DNA of 64,000 nucleotides from Azoarcus sp031546845 (GTDB taxonomy: Bacteria > Pseudomonadota > Gammaproteobacteria > Burkholderiales > Rhodocyclaceae): assembly GCA_031546845.1 (NCBI GenBank), contig JAVBJT010000003.1, positions 1 through 64,000 on the forward strand. Direction: 5' to 3'. Numbering within the stretch: position 1 is the stretch's first letter; every line of letters begins with the position of its first letter. The translations under genes and the position numbers were made by a program. The notes under the pieces are model-generated. The model saw only the letters and a program-made list of their open reading frames with translations. It made no database searches and had not been told where the DNA came from. Positions 44,713-53,802 of the stretch are shown in pieces.

Positions 44713-44976
44713 TCAATGCCGGCCGGCGCTGTGGGCGCGGGCGGCTGCACGTGCCATCCGGCGCAACGCGTAGTCGCGGAACGGGATGAACTCCCGATGC
44801 TCCGGCTTCGTGCTGTCGAACGGTTCGGTGTGCGTAATGCACTCGTACTGGCGCAGGTCGGAGCCGGTCATGCCTTGGCCGTAAAACGACCCGGCCATAC
44901 CCAACATCGAGAATCCGTCCGGCCCATACCCCACGATGAACCGGCTGTCCGATTCGTTACTCGTCTTGTCTGCCAT
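44713..44976 (-). CDS. Small protein between PRTRC protein A and ThiF
   Basis: The ATG at 44,976 (MADKTSNESDSRFIVGYG) follows an AGGAGG site and gives 87 residues. It contains a Gly/Met-rich hydrophobic stretch (FSMLGMAGSFYGQGMTG) and ends in Arg/Ala-rich sequence. It is co-directional with its neighbours: 47 bases after protein A and 13 bases before ThiF. Unknown family; its fixed place in the operon suggests a PRTRC accessory. Confidence 0.65.
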   Translation of the reverse strand: MADKTSNESDSRFIVGYGPDGFSMLGMAGSFYGQGMTGSDLRQYECITHTEPFDSTKPEHREFIPFRDYALRRMARAAARAHSAGRH

Positions 44977-45023
44977 GTTGCCTAACCTCCTGTCTTGCCG
45001 GCTTCGCCCGCGCTGGTGATTCG

Positions 45024-45713
45024 TCACGAGCGCCCGATGCCATGCCACCGAGTCAGTATCCGGCGCAGCAGGCCCGGCTCAAGGTCAGCGTCCGGGCGAT
45101 GCTGCGCTTGCCGCTCGCCCTGCCACGGATGCGGCAAGGCGCGAAAGCGACCGTTGATCACCAGCCGGAACTTGGCCTGCGGCTCAGGAAGGTGCAGGCA
45201 ACCGAACACCCCCGCGACCTTGATGCCCTTGTCGTCGCGGTCGTCGGTGGCCGACCAGAACGGGCTGCCCCGACCATGGGTATGCAGGTCCACGGCCAGC
45301 GTCTCGTCGATGTCCATCGGCGGCACGCGGTAGTCGATGCGGTTCGGTGACGCGTCGAGCGGCTCGCACAGCGCAAGACGTAGGGTCCGGGTACGCCGTG
45401 AGTAAACCAGCGCCCCGGCCACTTCGTTGGGCAACCCACGGCGTCCGGCTTCGATGAAGTCCTCGATCAACCGGATGGGCAGCACGCCGAAGGCGAATGC
45501 GAGCCGTTCGTCCACGGTGCCGTAGGACAAGGGAATGGGCAGCGCCGGCGCGAGGCGCTGGATGCAATCGAGCCAATCGAGCTTGACCTGCACGAACACC
45601 CCGTTGGCTGCCAGGATGATGCGCTGACCACCAGTCATGTCGGGCAGGCTGCCGAAACGCGGCGCCGCGATCACCGGGCACGCGGCTTGAAGCGCCATGT
45701 CGCGCACATCCAT
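45024..45713 (-). CDS. PRTRC system protein A (JAB/MPN metalloprotease-like)
   Basis: The ATG at 45,713 overlaps the stop of protein B (ATGA), giving 229 residues. The JAMM-type metal site is visible as DLHTHGRGSPFWSATDD, matching HxHx(n)SxxD, near residue 145, with an earlier Glu as the likely general base. JAB proteins remove or process ubiquitin-like tags. In PRTRC this protein sits with an E1 (ThiF) and an E2-like protein (B). The longer frame to 46,055 is antisense overlap with protein B and is not used. Confidence 0.88.
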   Translation of the reverse strand: MDVRDMALQAACPVIAAPRFGSLPDMTGGQRIILAANGVFVQVKLDWLDCIQRLAPALPIPLSYGTVDERLAFAFGVLPIRLIEDFIEAGRRGLPNEVAGALVYSRRTRTLRLALCEPLDASPNRIDYRVPPMDIDETLAVDLHTHGRGSPFWSATDDRDDKGIKVAGVFGCLHLPEPQAKFRLVINGRFRALPHPWQGERQAQHRPDADLEPGLLRRILTRWHGIGRS

Positions 45714-46453
45714 CACGCGCCCTCCCCTTGCCCGAACAGCCCGCCCAGCGTCGTCTTGACATCGACCAGCACGCGCTCCGGGAAGCGGGCGAACCGCTGG
45801 TCCAGCATGTCGCGCCAGAAGGCATAAGCACCGCCCCGGTAGCGCAGCAGCTTGCCCGTCACGTTCGGGTGCGTGAAGTAGGAGCGGAAGAAGGCGTCGT
45901 TCCAGGCATCGATCTTCTCGACGGTGGTTCCCTCGGGCACCGGCACATTGCCCTGGCAGATGCGTCCCTGCGCGTCGACGTTGAAGAACGGAGCCTGATA
46001 CAGCGGCGTCTGCGGCGTCGGTCGCCGGTTTCCTTTGACCGCCCACACCCGCCATGTGCGGTTGGATGCGGCGAAAATCAGCCCCGGCTGCGGCACGGCC
46101 TCCCCGCGCTCAGCGCCGCCGAAGGCTTCTGCATGGTCGGCGCTGACGCGAAACACGATGTGGCGGGACGCCGGTGGAACCCACCACAGGATCAGATCGC
46201 CGTGTACGTAGAGCACCGTCTCGGGCAGGAACCCGCCGTGGGCGACGCGCTGGAGCAAGGCCGCAGCGAGTTCCCTCGCCGCCTGCGCGGTCATGGCGCG
46301 TCCCGCGCCGATCACCGGCGCGCCGTCCACGGTCATGACCTCATGGACGGTGGCTAGCGCGCCGCCGTTGCGGCCGTGGTAAAGCAGCACCGCCTGATCG
46401 AGCGTCAGTACGTTCTCGGTTGGCGTGTGAATGGAAAACTCGACTTCGTTCAT
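45713..46453 (-). CDS. PRTRC system protein B (E2-like, Prok-E2_D)
   Basis: This 246-residue protein begins MNEVEFSIHTPTENVLTLDQ with a GGAGG site. Central segments LLYHGRNGGALATVHEV, LYVHGDLILWWVPPASRHI and CQGNVPVPEGTTVEKIDAWN fit the Prok-E2_D family, a divergent E2-conjugase-like fold in PRTRC loci. The Cys in GRICQGNVPVP may be the active-site equivalent. It is coupled to protein A by an ATGA overlap. What is conjugated is unknown. Confidence 0.88.
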   Translation of the reverse strand: MNEVEFSIHTPTENVLTLDQAVLLYHGRNGGALATVHEVMTVDGAPVIGAGRAMTAQAARELAAALLQRVAHGGFLPETVLYVHGDLILWWVPPASRHIVFRVSADHAEAFGGAERGEAVPQPGLIFAASNRTWRVWAVKGNRRPTPQTPLYQAPFFNVDAQGRICQGNVPVPEGTTVEKIDAWNDAFFRSYFTHPNVTGKLLRYRGGAYAFWRDMLDQRFARFPERVLVDVKTTLGGLFGQGEGA

Positions 46454-46478
46454 CTGCGATGACCTCCTGAGAACAGTG

Positions 46479-47561
46479 TCATTCGCAGAGACCGCAGATC
46501 AAGCGGTCGATCAGCGCGATGGCCTCAAAGTGCGCGCCGAGGCGGGCAAAGCAGGCACCGAGCGCGCCGGGGTCGTCCAACGGGATCAACGCCTCGCCCA
46601 TGCGGTCGCAGAATTCGGCCTGATGGGCGAGGTTGAGCAGGTCGTCGTAGATGCGCGTCGTAACGTCGGCCTCGTCCCAGGACAGCACGGCTCCGAAGCC
46701 GACGAATTCGCCATCGGTGTCGGGTCGGAAACTGTCGTCCAGCGGCAGGCTGGACAGCGCCAGCGCGTCGGCTGCGATGGCGCGCATCTTCGGGTCGACC
46801 AGCGTCTTGGCGGCTCGTCGCAGATTGCAGGGCCGCCATGCCGAGCCATCCTTACGCCTGTGCCCCCCCTTCCCGGAGCGGGCCAACCAGCGGTGCGCCC
46901 ACGCGGGATAGGCGGCGTCCAGCATCGCGCGGGTGACCATTTCGTCGCGCATGGCCTCGCGGTCGGCCTCGTCATCTTCCTCGCACATCATGTCCAGCGC
47001 CGCCGCCTCGTCTCCCTCGCCCTGCCAGTACAGGTAGGAGCACACGTCGTCCGCGATGTCCGGGGTGAACAGGGGATAGACATAGCAGCTTTGCTCGCGC
47101 AGCACCTGCAACACCGTCTCACCGAGACCCGGCATCACTGCGTTCATGGCTTCCAGCCGCTCGCCCACCGGCCATTCGTTCTCGTTGTATTCGCACCAGT
47201 ACAGGTCGAGGTAGGCATAGGCCGTCTTCTTGCCGTCGCGGGGGGCCGGATAGTGGCGGTGCTCGTCGAGGACATTGACGGCCACCCGTGGGTGCAGGCA
47301 GTGCAGCGGGCCGATCAGGCGCTTGATCCATGCGTCGATGGCCCGCTCGCACGCCTTCAAGGGATCGGGTTCGCCCTCCGGCAGGTCGATCTCGTGCACG
47401 ATGCCCGCGTCGATCAGGAAGCGGCTCAGTGCCGCGTTCGCCGCCGTCTGCGAGCGCGAGGTCACCGCCAGCGGCACGTGGGAACTCAGTTGCGGCAGCG
47501 CCAGGACGGGCACCGTGGCGACGGCTGGCAGGCTCATGGTATTCGTCATGTCCGGTTTCAT
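46479..47561 (-). CDS. PRTRC system protein F
   Basis: The start is chosen at 47,561, where the ATG overlaps the stop of protein C (ATGA), giving 360 residues; Met at 47,549 is an alternative. Conserved-looking blocks are LSRFLIDAGIVHEIDLPEGE, YLDLYWCEYNENEWPVG and FGAVLSWDEADVTTRIYDDL. It has an acidic stretch (DMMCEEDDEADREAM). The PRTRC F family is defined only by its place in this operon; no catalytic motif is known to me. Confidence 0.82.
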   Translation of the reverse strand: MKPDMTNTMSLPAVATVPVLALPQLSSHVPLAVTSRSQTAANAALSRFLIDAGIVHEIDLPEGEPDPLKACERAIDAWIKRLIGPLHCLHPRVAVNVLDEHRHYPAPRDGKKTAYAYLDLYWCEYNENEWPVGERLEAMNAVMPGLGETVLQVLREQSCYVYPLFTPDIADDVCSYLYWQGEGDEAAALDMMCEEDDEADREAMRDEMVTRAMLDAAYPAWAHRWLARSGKGGHRRKDGSAWRPCNLRRAAKTLVDPKMRAIAADALALSSLPLDDSFRPDTDGEFVGFGAVLSWDEADVTTRIYDDLLNLAHQAEFCDRMGEALIPLDDPGALGACFARLGAHFEAIALIDRLICGLCE

Positions 47562-48025
47562 GCCACGGGCGCAAGCATGTCGCTGGTCGCCGCCGAGCAA
47601 GTCGGGCGCGCTTCATGGCGCGACTGCGCCAAGGCGGCATGGGCAAACCGGCTCATCGCCGCCGAGCGATGCTGAACCGTTCTGCTCGACAAGGCTGCGG
47701 CGAGCTTCGACTGCCCGCCCGCTGCGCCAGCCTCGTCGGCCTGAATCTTCGCCAGCAGGACGGCAAGGCGCCGGCCGGCTTCGCCGCCTTCGGCCTGCTT
47801 CCCGGCCGACTTCCCGGCCGCGCCCTTGGTGCCGACCGCCTTGCGGAAATTGAACTCCTGCACGCCGTCGCGTACCTCGCCGGGCTCGACCTCGGCGCTC
47901 ACCAATTCGGGGTACTGCGCGCTGTAGAGATCGCGCACTTCGCGGGGTTCGAGTCCCGGCACGTCCGGCAGCAGGATGCCGTTGTAGCGGAAGGCCCGCC
48001 TGATTTCGAGAACTGCAATCGACAT
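47558..48025 (-). CDS. PRTRC system protein C, with C-terminal extension
   Basis: MSIAVLEIRRAFRYNG, LPDVPGLEPREVRDLYSAQY and FNFRKAVGTKG are the PRTRC C signature (a short beta-grasp-like family of ~70 residues). Here the frame continues for another ~85 residues of Ala/Gln/Arg-rich sequence, so the total is 155. The family part is small and could itself be the ubiquitin-like modifier of the cassette. A GGAGCG site precedes the ATG. The extension may be real or read-through of degenerate sequence. Confidence 0.82.
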   Translation of the reverse strand: MSIAVLEIRRAFRYNGILLPDVPGLEPREVRDLYSAQYPELVSAEVEPGEVRDGVQEFNFRKAVGTKGAAGKSAGKQAEGGEAGRRLAVLLAKIQADEAGAAGGQSKLAAALSSRTVQHRSAAMSRFAHAALAQSRHEARPTCSAATSDMLAPVA

Positions 48026-48136
48026 GGTGTTTTCGCTCCTTCGTTCGGTGAGATGGCGGTCGCTTTCGACCGCCTTGGGAACCAGTCTCTCAACCGAACG
48101 GGCGGATGCAAGCCCTTGCCGTGGCCTTGCGGCGGT

Positions 48137-48622
48137 TCATCCGAAGAGGTCGTAGGAGTCGCCGCCGACGGTCGCCAAGGCTGGCGGCGCGGCGCTCGCA
48201 GCCGAGGTTTCGGCATCCTCGTCGTCCTCGGCGGATACCTGCGGACGCGCCGCCACGGCGGCTGCCGCCTTGGAAGCCGCGCCCGCGCCAGCAGCGGGCT
48301 TGGCCGCCTTGCTCACCGCCTCGCCCGCCTTCTTCACCGAAGCGGCCTTTGCCGCCTCGATCACTTCCCTGGTCGCTTCCGCCTGCTGTGCGAGGCTTCG
48401 GCGAACCTCGCGGTAGCCTGTCAGCGCCGCGATGAAGCCTTCATCGAATTCCTGCGGCGTCGCCGTCAGGCTCAGCGGCTGCGTCAGCGTCGGCTCGCTC
48501 ACGTCCTTGCGCGGCTTGGGGATCACGTTCACGGTCAGCCGGCCCGACTTCTCGTCGGCGCTCACCGTCATGGTGAGCGTCGCGGTCAGCGCCAGCGCAT
48601 AGAGTTCTTCAAACAGGGTCAT
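48137..48622 (-). CDS. PRTRC system protein E
   Basis: From MTLFEELYALALTATLTM, 161 residues. The first ~75 residues are beta-rich (VNVIPKPRKD, LTQPLSLTATPQEFDEGF), then a helix and an Ala/Lys-rich disordered tail ending SYDLFG. The PRTRC E family follows ParB and precedes protein C, as here. It may bind DNA or another cassette protein; function unknown. Confidence 0.83.
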   Translation of the reverse strand: MTLFEELYALALTATLTMTVSADEKSGRLTVNVIPKPRKDVSEPTLTQPLSLTATPQEFDEGFIAALTGYREVRRSLAQQAEATREVIEAAKAASVKKAGEAVSKAAKPAAGAGAASKAAAAVAARPQVSAEDDEDAETSAASAAPPALATVGGDSYDLFG

Positions 48623-48699
48623 GTCACGCTCCTTCAAGAAAGAAATGCCTTCGAGACCATGCTACGAAGGCATTTCCGGTTTTCCAGTGGCCTGGGGGC

Positions 48700-50478
48700 T
48701 CACGCGGCCAGGGCGGCTTCCTCGTCGGCTTCTGCTCCTTCCTCCGCCGGCTCATCCGTTGTCGCTGCGGTATCGCCGTCGAGCAGTTCGGTTTCGGGCT
48801 GCGCGCCCTTGCGTGGGTAGCGCATGGCGGCGGGGACCGTGCCGTCGTAGGCGAAATTCGGGACGGTGAGCAGCGCCTTGATGAAATCCGCCTTCTTCTT
48901 GGCGCGTGCCAGCTTGTAGAGGCTTCCCCCCATCTTCGAGCGCAGCCCCACTTCACCGGCCAGTGCGTCCAGTTCGCTCATCGTGAACAGTTCGAGGAAG
49001 GCTGTGTCCCACTTGAAATGCTTGCCCTCGTCGACCTGGAGATAGTTCAGCAGCGCCTCCAGGTCCTGGGTGTTCACGCCGAACGCCGCTGCGGCCGTCA
49101 CTGCCAGCGTCAGCCGTTCCAGATGCTGCGCGTCGATGGCATCCACTTCGGCCAGCAGGTTGCGAAACTCTGCTCCCTCCATTGCGCCGGCCCCGGCGAT
49201 CTTGGTCGCCGCCAGCCCGTATTCCGTGCTGCGCACGTCGCTGGCCCGGCCCGAGCGCGCCAGCGCGACCATCACGCGGCGATTGCGTTCGGGCTGCACC
49301 ATGAGTTCCTTGGCCGTCCATTTGCGCCACTGCATGAGCCGGAAGTCCACGACGCGCTGCGGCGTCTTGTTGGTCGGCGCTGGGGTGGGCTTGGATGCAG
49401 GCTGGCGCTTGCCGCCATCGCCGCTGGCCTTGTTGGGTACGGCCTCCGTCTTCGCGCTCTGGCGCTGCGCCTTCATCCACGCCGCGACCTTCTGGCTGTT
49501 GCACTCCGCGTCGAAGCACAGCGAGGTCGTCACTTCGCCCTGGGTGCCAGGCATGGCCGAGACGGCGCAACCGAACGAGGCGCATCCCTTGCAGGCACCG
49601 TACTGGTCGGGGCCGACGCCAAGCGCGCCGTCTGCGGCCACCGGCAGCGGCGAGAAGCCGTCCGACGCCTTGACGATGCGAACGACGGGATACTGGTCGC
49701 TCAAGCAGGCCGCCTTGGCCTCGACGGCCTGCTGCGTGAGTTCGTCGTAGTGCGTGGGGTGCTGGCAGAAGCCGTCTCCGAGACTCGCATCGAACAGCCC
49801 GGACTGGCGGGACGAGTTGTGCTGGCACGCCGCACACTGCGCGGTGTCGAAAATCGCGTCCGCGAGGCGGCGGGCGAAGCGGCCAAGCTGTTCCTTCAAC
49901 ACGCCCACCGGCACCTTGTGCGCAATCACCCCGGCGAGCACGGTGTCCTGCTTTTCCGTGGGCACGCCGGCCAGCAGTTCGGCGTGGCCGAGCAGGATTT
50001 GCCGATGCGTGAGCGCCTTGAGGACGGCGGGCGTGCAGGTCAGCAGCGCCAGCCTCCGCTCCAGCAGTTCGGGCTTCCAGCCGAGCGCGGCGGCGGCTTC
50101 TTCCTTGTCGCCCTTGTGCCGCATCAGCATGCGCTTGGCCGCGTGCGCTTCCTCAGCGTGCGACATGGGAGCCCGGTGATGGTTTTCGATGGTGGCGAAC
50201 GCCTCGGCGTCTGCATCACTCAAGGCTTCGATGACCACGGGCATGTCGTAGTCGTCGCCGAACACGTTCTTCGCCGCACGCCAGCGGCGTTCGCCCGCGA
50301 CAATCTCGTAGAGGTCGGTGCAGGGAATGGGGCGGACGAAAATCGGTTGAATGACCCGGCCGGCGGCGCGCAGGCCCGCCTCAAGCTCGGCCATTTCAAC
50401 CGGGTCGAAGTATTCGCGGGGGTTCTTGCCCTGCACGATGCGGCGTAGCGGCAGGGTCGGTGTTGCGGGTTGTTCCAT
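48700..50478 (-). CDS. PRTRC ParB-family partition protein
   Basis: The ATG at 50,478 has an AGGAGAG site, giving 592 residues. The ParB/Srx domain lies in residues 1-110: IVQGKNPREYFDP, the CTP-binding-type IVAGERRWRAAK and TIENHHRAPMSHAEEA. A HTH region follows (AAAALGWKPELLERRLALL). The middle holds Cys pairs (CAACQHNSSR, CKGCASFGC, CFDAEC) that may bind metal. ParB spreads on DNA for partition; PRTRC ParBs are unusually long and no ParA is in this operon. It follows two small genes (50,583-51,406) on the same strand. Confidence 0.9.
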   Translation of the reverse strand: MEQPATPTLPLRRIVQGKNPREYFDPVEMAELEAGLRAAGRVIQPIFVRPIPCTDLYEIVAGERRWRAAKNVFGDDYDMPVVIEALSDADAEAFATIENHHRAPMSHAEEAHAAKRMLMRHKGDKEEAAAALGWKPELLERRLALLTCTPAVLKALTHRQILLGHAELLAGVPTEKQDTVLAGVIAHKVPVGVLKEQLGRFARRLADAIFDTAQCAACQHNSSRQSGLFDASLGDGFCQHPTHYDELTQQAVEAKAACLSDQYPVVRIVKASDGFSPLPVAADGALGVGPDQYGACKGCASFGCAVSAMPGTQGEVTTSLCFDAECNSQKVAAWMKAQRQSAKTEAVPNKASGDGGKRQPASKPTPAPTNKTPQRVVDFRLMQWRKWTAKELMVQPERNRRVMVALARSGRASDVRSTEYGLAATKIAGAGAMEGAEFRNLLAEVDAIDAQHLERLTLAVTAAAAFGVNTQDLEALLNYLQVDEGKHFKWDTAFLELFTMSELDALAGEVGLRSKMGGSLYKLARAKKKADFIKALLTVPNFAYDGTVPAAMRYPRKGAQPETELLDGDTAATTDEPAEEGAEADEEAALAA

Positions 50479-50582
50479 GAAGTCTCTCCTACGGTGGGAT
50501 ACCTTCATGTTCTCGTGGGGCCGTCGCGCTTCAAGGGCATGCGTTGGCTAAGGGCGCACGCCCTGACCGGGCGCGCAGCCCG

Positions 50583-50828
50583 TCATGCGCGGGCTGTCGT
50601 ATCGACGCCCCCGGTCGCCTCGATCAGATCGTCCGCCGCCTGCATGGCCCGGTGCAGGCAGAGCGCAAGCGAGCCGTCGTCGTGGTGCATGATGTTCAGT
50701 TCGCACTGCTTGCCGCCCTCGATCCGATCCCATGCCCGCTTGGCCAAGACGAGGAAGTGCGCAGTCTCGCGCAAGGCCGTTCGGTCCTGGGCGGTGATCC
50801 GGTCGAGCAGTTGCCGGTCGAGGTTCAT
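50583..50828 (-). CDS. Small partner protein of the ART-like gene (81 aa)
   Basis: The ATG at 50,828 overlaps the stop of the ART-like gene as ATGA. The 81-residue product (MNLDRQLLDRITAQDRTALR) is predicted mostly helical, with FLVLAKRAWDRIEGGKQC and HDDGSLALCLHRAMQAADDL. Translational coupling and small size suggest an antitoxin, chaperone or regulator of the gene upstream. No family is recognised. Confidence 0.6.
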   Translation of the reverse strand: MNLDRQLLDRITAQDRTALRETAHFLVLAKRAWDRIEGGKQCELNIMHHDDGSLALCLHRAMQAADDLIEATGGVDTTARA

Positions 50829-51406
50829 GTACACGCCCTCGCCGATTGGGTGCGGCCCGTCATGCGTTTCAGGCGCGCCGCCAGTTGCCGGTGGTGGTCG
50901 GGAAACCGGGTGAGGTTCGGGTCGCTGTCGGCCTGATTCCACCAGATGCTGGCGTAGTCCTGGACCACGGTGTTGTAGCCGCACTGCGGCCCATCCTCGT
51001 CGAACTCGGCGCACAGGCGCCGGATGGCCTCGCGGTGAGCGAGCCGGCGTACCGAAACCAGCACGCCGGGGTTCCAGACCACCCACACGTTGCCGCCAAA
51101 GGCGCGAATGGCGTCCACGCCGGTGCGGGCGAAGAAGTCGTCCCACGCATCCTTGCCGTTGGCTTTGCCATCGAACCGATCCGTCCACCGGGCGGTCGTA
51201 GACAGCCTCGCTTCCAGTACGCAACCGCCGGTTTCGTACATCCCATACTCGTAGGCGACCGTGAGCGATTCGCTCAGGCAGATGCCGGTGCCGGTGTAGC
51301 TGCGGGAGCGTGAGCGCCGAAAACCATCGCGCAGGATGAGGCGAGCGGATGCATCGCGGGTGCCGTGGTAAAGCGGCCTTGCCGGGGGGGTGTTTTCGGT
51401 ATCCAT
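50825..51406 (-). CDS. ADP-ribosyltransferase-fold-like protein upstream of PRTRC ParB
   Basis: This 193-residue protein begins near residue 11 with LYHGTRDASARLILRDGF, then GTGICLSESLTVAYEYGM and CVLEARLS. HGT followed by an xxILxxGF helix, a Ser/Gly turn and a strand leading to an aromatic/Glu segment is the ART (PARP-like) pattern. It is the second such gene in the window after 21,733. It heads the operon running into ParB and is followed by an overlapping 81-residue gene. It may modify a host or partner protein, or bind NAD without catalysis. The assignment is by motif only. Confidence 0.55.
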   Translation of the reverse strand: MDTENTPPARPLYHGTRDASARLILRDGFRRSRSRSYTGTGICLSESLTVAYEYGMYETGGCVLEARLSTTARWTDRFDGKANGKDAWDDFFARTGVDAIRAFGGNVWVVWNPGVLVSVRRLAHREAIRRLCAEFDEDGPQCGYNTVVQDYASIWWNQADSDPNLTRFPDHHRQLAARLKRMTGRTQSARACT

Positions 51407-51669
51407 GCGATCCAGGGTCGCACCCTGCCCGGCCGATTCAAGGCCGGCGGCGGGTGCGCGGCTTCACGCAGACGTTGTTCAGCGTCGATAAGCTTGATGC
51501 ACAGAGGGTGTTGAGCTGACGCACTTTCGATGTGGTGATGGCTCATCTTGTGCCCTGGCAGATACCGTTGTCGAGTGCTCTCGCTCCTGATGGGCCATTC
51601 GATTGGCATTGGATCAGCAGTACTGGCGTGCTACCCTTTCAAGCCTCTGCGACGCCCGTCACCCCATCG

Positions 51670-52650
51670 ATGATCATCAAAGAAGCCGACGACAAGAAGC
51701 CCGCAATTCAGACGCTGCAAGCCCTACTGTCCCGCCCCGACTGCGGCACCGACACCAGGAAGCGTATCGAACAGGAAATTCGTAACATTCAGGCCGGCAT
51801 CCGCGGCGAGGAGGAAGCTGCCTACGAGATGCGGGTCCATTGGGGCGAATCCAAAAACTGGATGGCCATCCACGACCTGAGAATCGAGGTCGGCGGCCTG
51901 GTCGCCCAAATCGACCACCTGCTCATCAACCGTTTCATGGAGATCTGGGTCTGCGAGAGCAAGCACTTCTCGGAGGGGATCGCCATCAACGAGCACGGCG
52001 AGTTTGCTGCCTTTTTTGGGAGCAAACCCTACGGCGTGCCATCCCCCATCGAGCAGAATGCCAAGCACATCCTGATTCTCAGAAAGCTCTTCGACTCCGG
52101 CACAGTCAAGCTGCCGACGCGGCTTGGTTTCACCATCAAGCCCGACCTGAAAAGCCTCGTCCTCGTCTCGAAGGGTGCCCGCATCAGCCGGCCGAAGGCG
52201 AAAATCGATGGCTTGGAGGCCATCATCAAGAATGATCAGGTCTTCAAATACATCGACAAGTCGATTGACCAGAACAACAACCCGCTGCTTATGGCGAAGA
52301 TCATCGGGCAGGACACCCTCGAAGCTTTGGCGCGGGAGATCGCGCGGCTACACAAGCCGATTGCCTTCGATTGGACGGCAAAATTCGGGCTTCCGAAGGA
52401 GCCTCCCGTACCACCGGCGGCGAAACCTGGGCCCTTTCCAGCAGCATCCAAAGCCGAAGCCGCTGTGGAAGCGCAGGCGCCCGAAAGCGCAAAGCCGGCC
52501 GCCGAGGAGAAGCCTAAGCAGAAGCTGATTTGCCATGCCTGCGGCACGTCCGTGGGCTACAACGTGGCGAAGTTCTGCTGGTTCAACAAACCAAAATTCG
52601 GCGGCAACATCTACTGCATGGATTGCCAGAAGACCATCTCGGCCGCATAG
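51670..52650 (+). CDS. NERD-domain nuclease-like protein with zinc ribbon
   Basis: The start is at MIIKEADDKKPAIQTLQALL, giving 326 residues. The NERD domain is seen at residues ~45-165: GEEEAAYEMRVHWG, IEVGGLVAQIDHLLINRF (Asp of the PD-(D/E)xK-like core), then IWVCESKHFSEGIAINEHGE (Glu-x-Lys). The C-terminus is a zinc ribbon, CHACGTSVGY and CMDCQK. NERD proteins are nuclease-related and common in defence or conjugative elements. It opens the defence segment that ends with the Gabija-type genes. Confidence 0.75.
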   Translation: MIIKEADDKKPAIQTLQALLSRPDCGTDTRKRIEQEIRNIQAGIRGEEEAAYEMRVHWGESKNWMAIHDLRIEVGGLVAQIDHLLINRFMEIWVCESKHFSEGIAINEHGEFAAFFGSKPYGVPSPIEQNAKHILILRKLFDSGTVKLPTRLGFTIKPDLKSLVLVSKGARISRPKAKIDGLEAIIKNDQVFKYIDKSIDQNNNPLLMAKIIGQDTLEALAREIARLHKPIAFDWTAKFGLPKEPPVPPAAKPGPFPAASKAEAAVEAQAPESAKPAAEEKPKQKLICHACGTSVGYNVAKFCWFNKPKFGGNIYCMDCQKTISAA

Positions 52651-52709
52651 GTGGAACGCAAAGGGACGAGGATTCCATTGAAAGTACCGAATCGGGAGTC
52701 GGCACAACG

Positions 52710-53698
52710 ATGACTGGGCCTTGCCTGTGCGTTGATGCCCCCGAAATTGATGAGGTCATAAACCTCGACACGGGCATCATCTCGCCGGCGAGGAAAGTGA
52801 TTGGCAGCGACTACGACCGCCTCGAAAAGCTGCGGATGGAACTTGCGGAGGCAAACGCCTCCGGCGAGTCCCTGTATGCCTGCCCCATCTGCATGGTCGG
52901 GGTTTATCTCTCCTGCCGCAGAAAGGACGAGAAGCGCTTCTTCTTCAAGCACCGGACGGAAAATGGCAACTGCCCCGCCATCACCCGCGGCGAACTCTCC
53001 AAGGATGAGATGTTGGCGCGTAAGTACAACGCCGCCAAGGAAAGCCGCGCCCACATCCGGCTCAAGGAAATCATTGCGGACAGCCTACGATGCGACCCCG
53101 AGTTTTCCGAAGTAGAGACGGAAAAGGTTTGGCGCGGGATGGACCGGACGAAATGGCGCAAGCCCGATGTCCAGGCGCTTTGGAAGGGCACAATCCGGAT
53201 CGCTTTCGAGATTCAGCTATCAACCACCTTCCTGCATGTCATCGCCGAGCGGCGCAACTTCTACCGCCAGGAAGGCGGGCTGCTCTGCTGGATCTTCAAG
53301 TCCTTCGACCAGGTGGAGGCCCGCATGACGCAGGACGATATTTTTCACAACAACAACCGCAATACACCTACGACGTGCTTGGTCTGCTCAACGGGCTGTA
53401 TTCGGCCCGGGAAGGCGAGTGCATCGGATGGAAGCATCCGAATTTCATTTCGGCGGCCAACACGGTCGCCAACAGCTACAAGAACGTCATTCGCGCTTTC
53501 CGTGCCGCTCTGCTGGTCTATGACCGCGGCGACCTACTCAAGCGGGAGGACAAGAAAGGCAATTGGGCAAAGCGGGTCATCGAGTACAAGAAGAAGCTCG
53601 CCGAGGGCGACAAGGACTATGACCGCGACGAGCAATACGATCCCCTGATTGCCTTTCTCTTCCCCGAGGTTTGGGCGGTCCTTTCCGGCGACAAGTAA
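52710..53698 (+). pseudogene. DUF6035-like gene broken by a frameshift
   Basis: The first part reads MTGPCLCVDAPEIDEVINLD to DIFHNNNRN in one frame (to ~53,365). The second part continues in a different frame as YTYDVLGLLNGLYSAREGE to FPEVWAVLSGDK, ending at 53,698. The join is near 53,355-53,375, where one or two bases were gained or lost. The first part has CPICMVGVYLS and a competence-CoiA-like region (FFKHRTENGNCP, AHIRLKEIIAD, FEIQLSTTFLHVIAERRNFY) that resembles DUF6035 nuclease-like proteins. If the frameshift is real the gene is inactive; it could also be a sequencing error. Confidence 0.65.
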
Positions 53699-53802
53699 CG
53701 TTTTGGCGACCGTCAATACGGCTTATCCCGCATGCCGCTATCTCCTCTACTGATGGATGTGGTCAAATTCAAAATGCTAAATAGATATACAGGTAACGCC
53801 AA

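Noticed and set aside
45714..46055. Upstream extension of PRTRC protein A
   Set aside because: It is antisense-frame overlap with protein B; the ATGA junction at 45,713 gives the right start.
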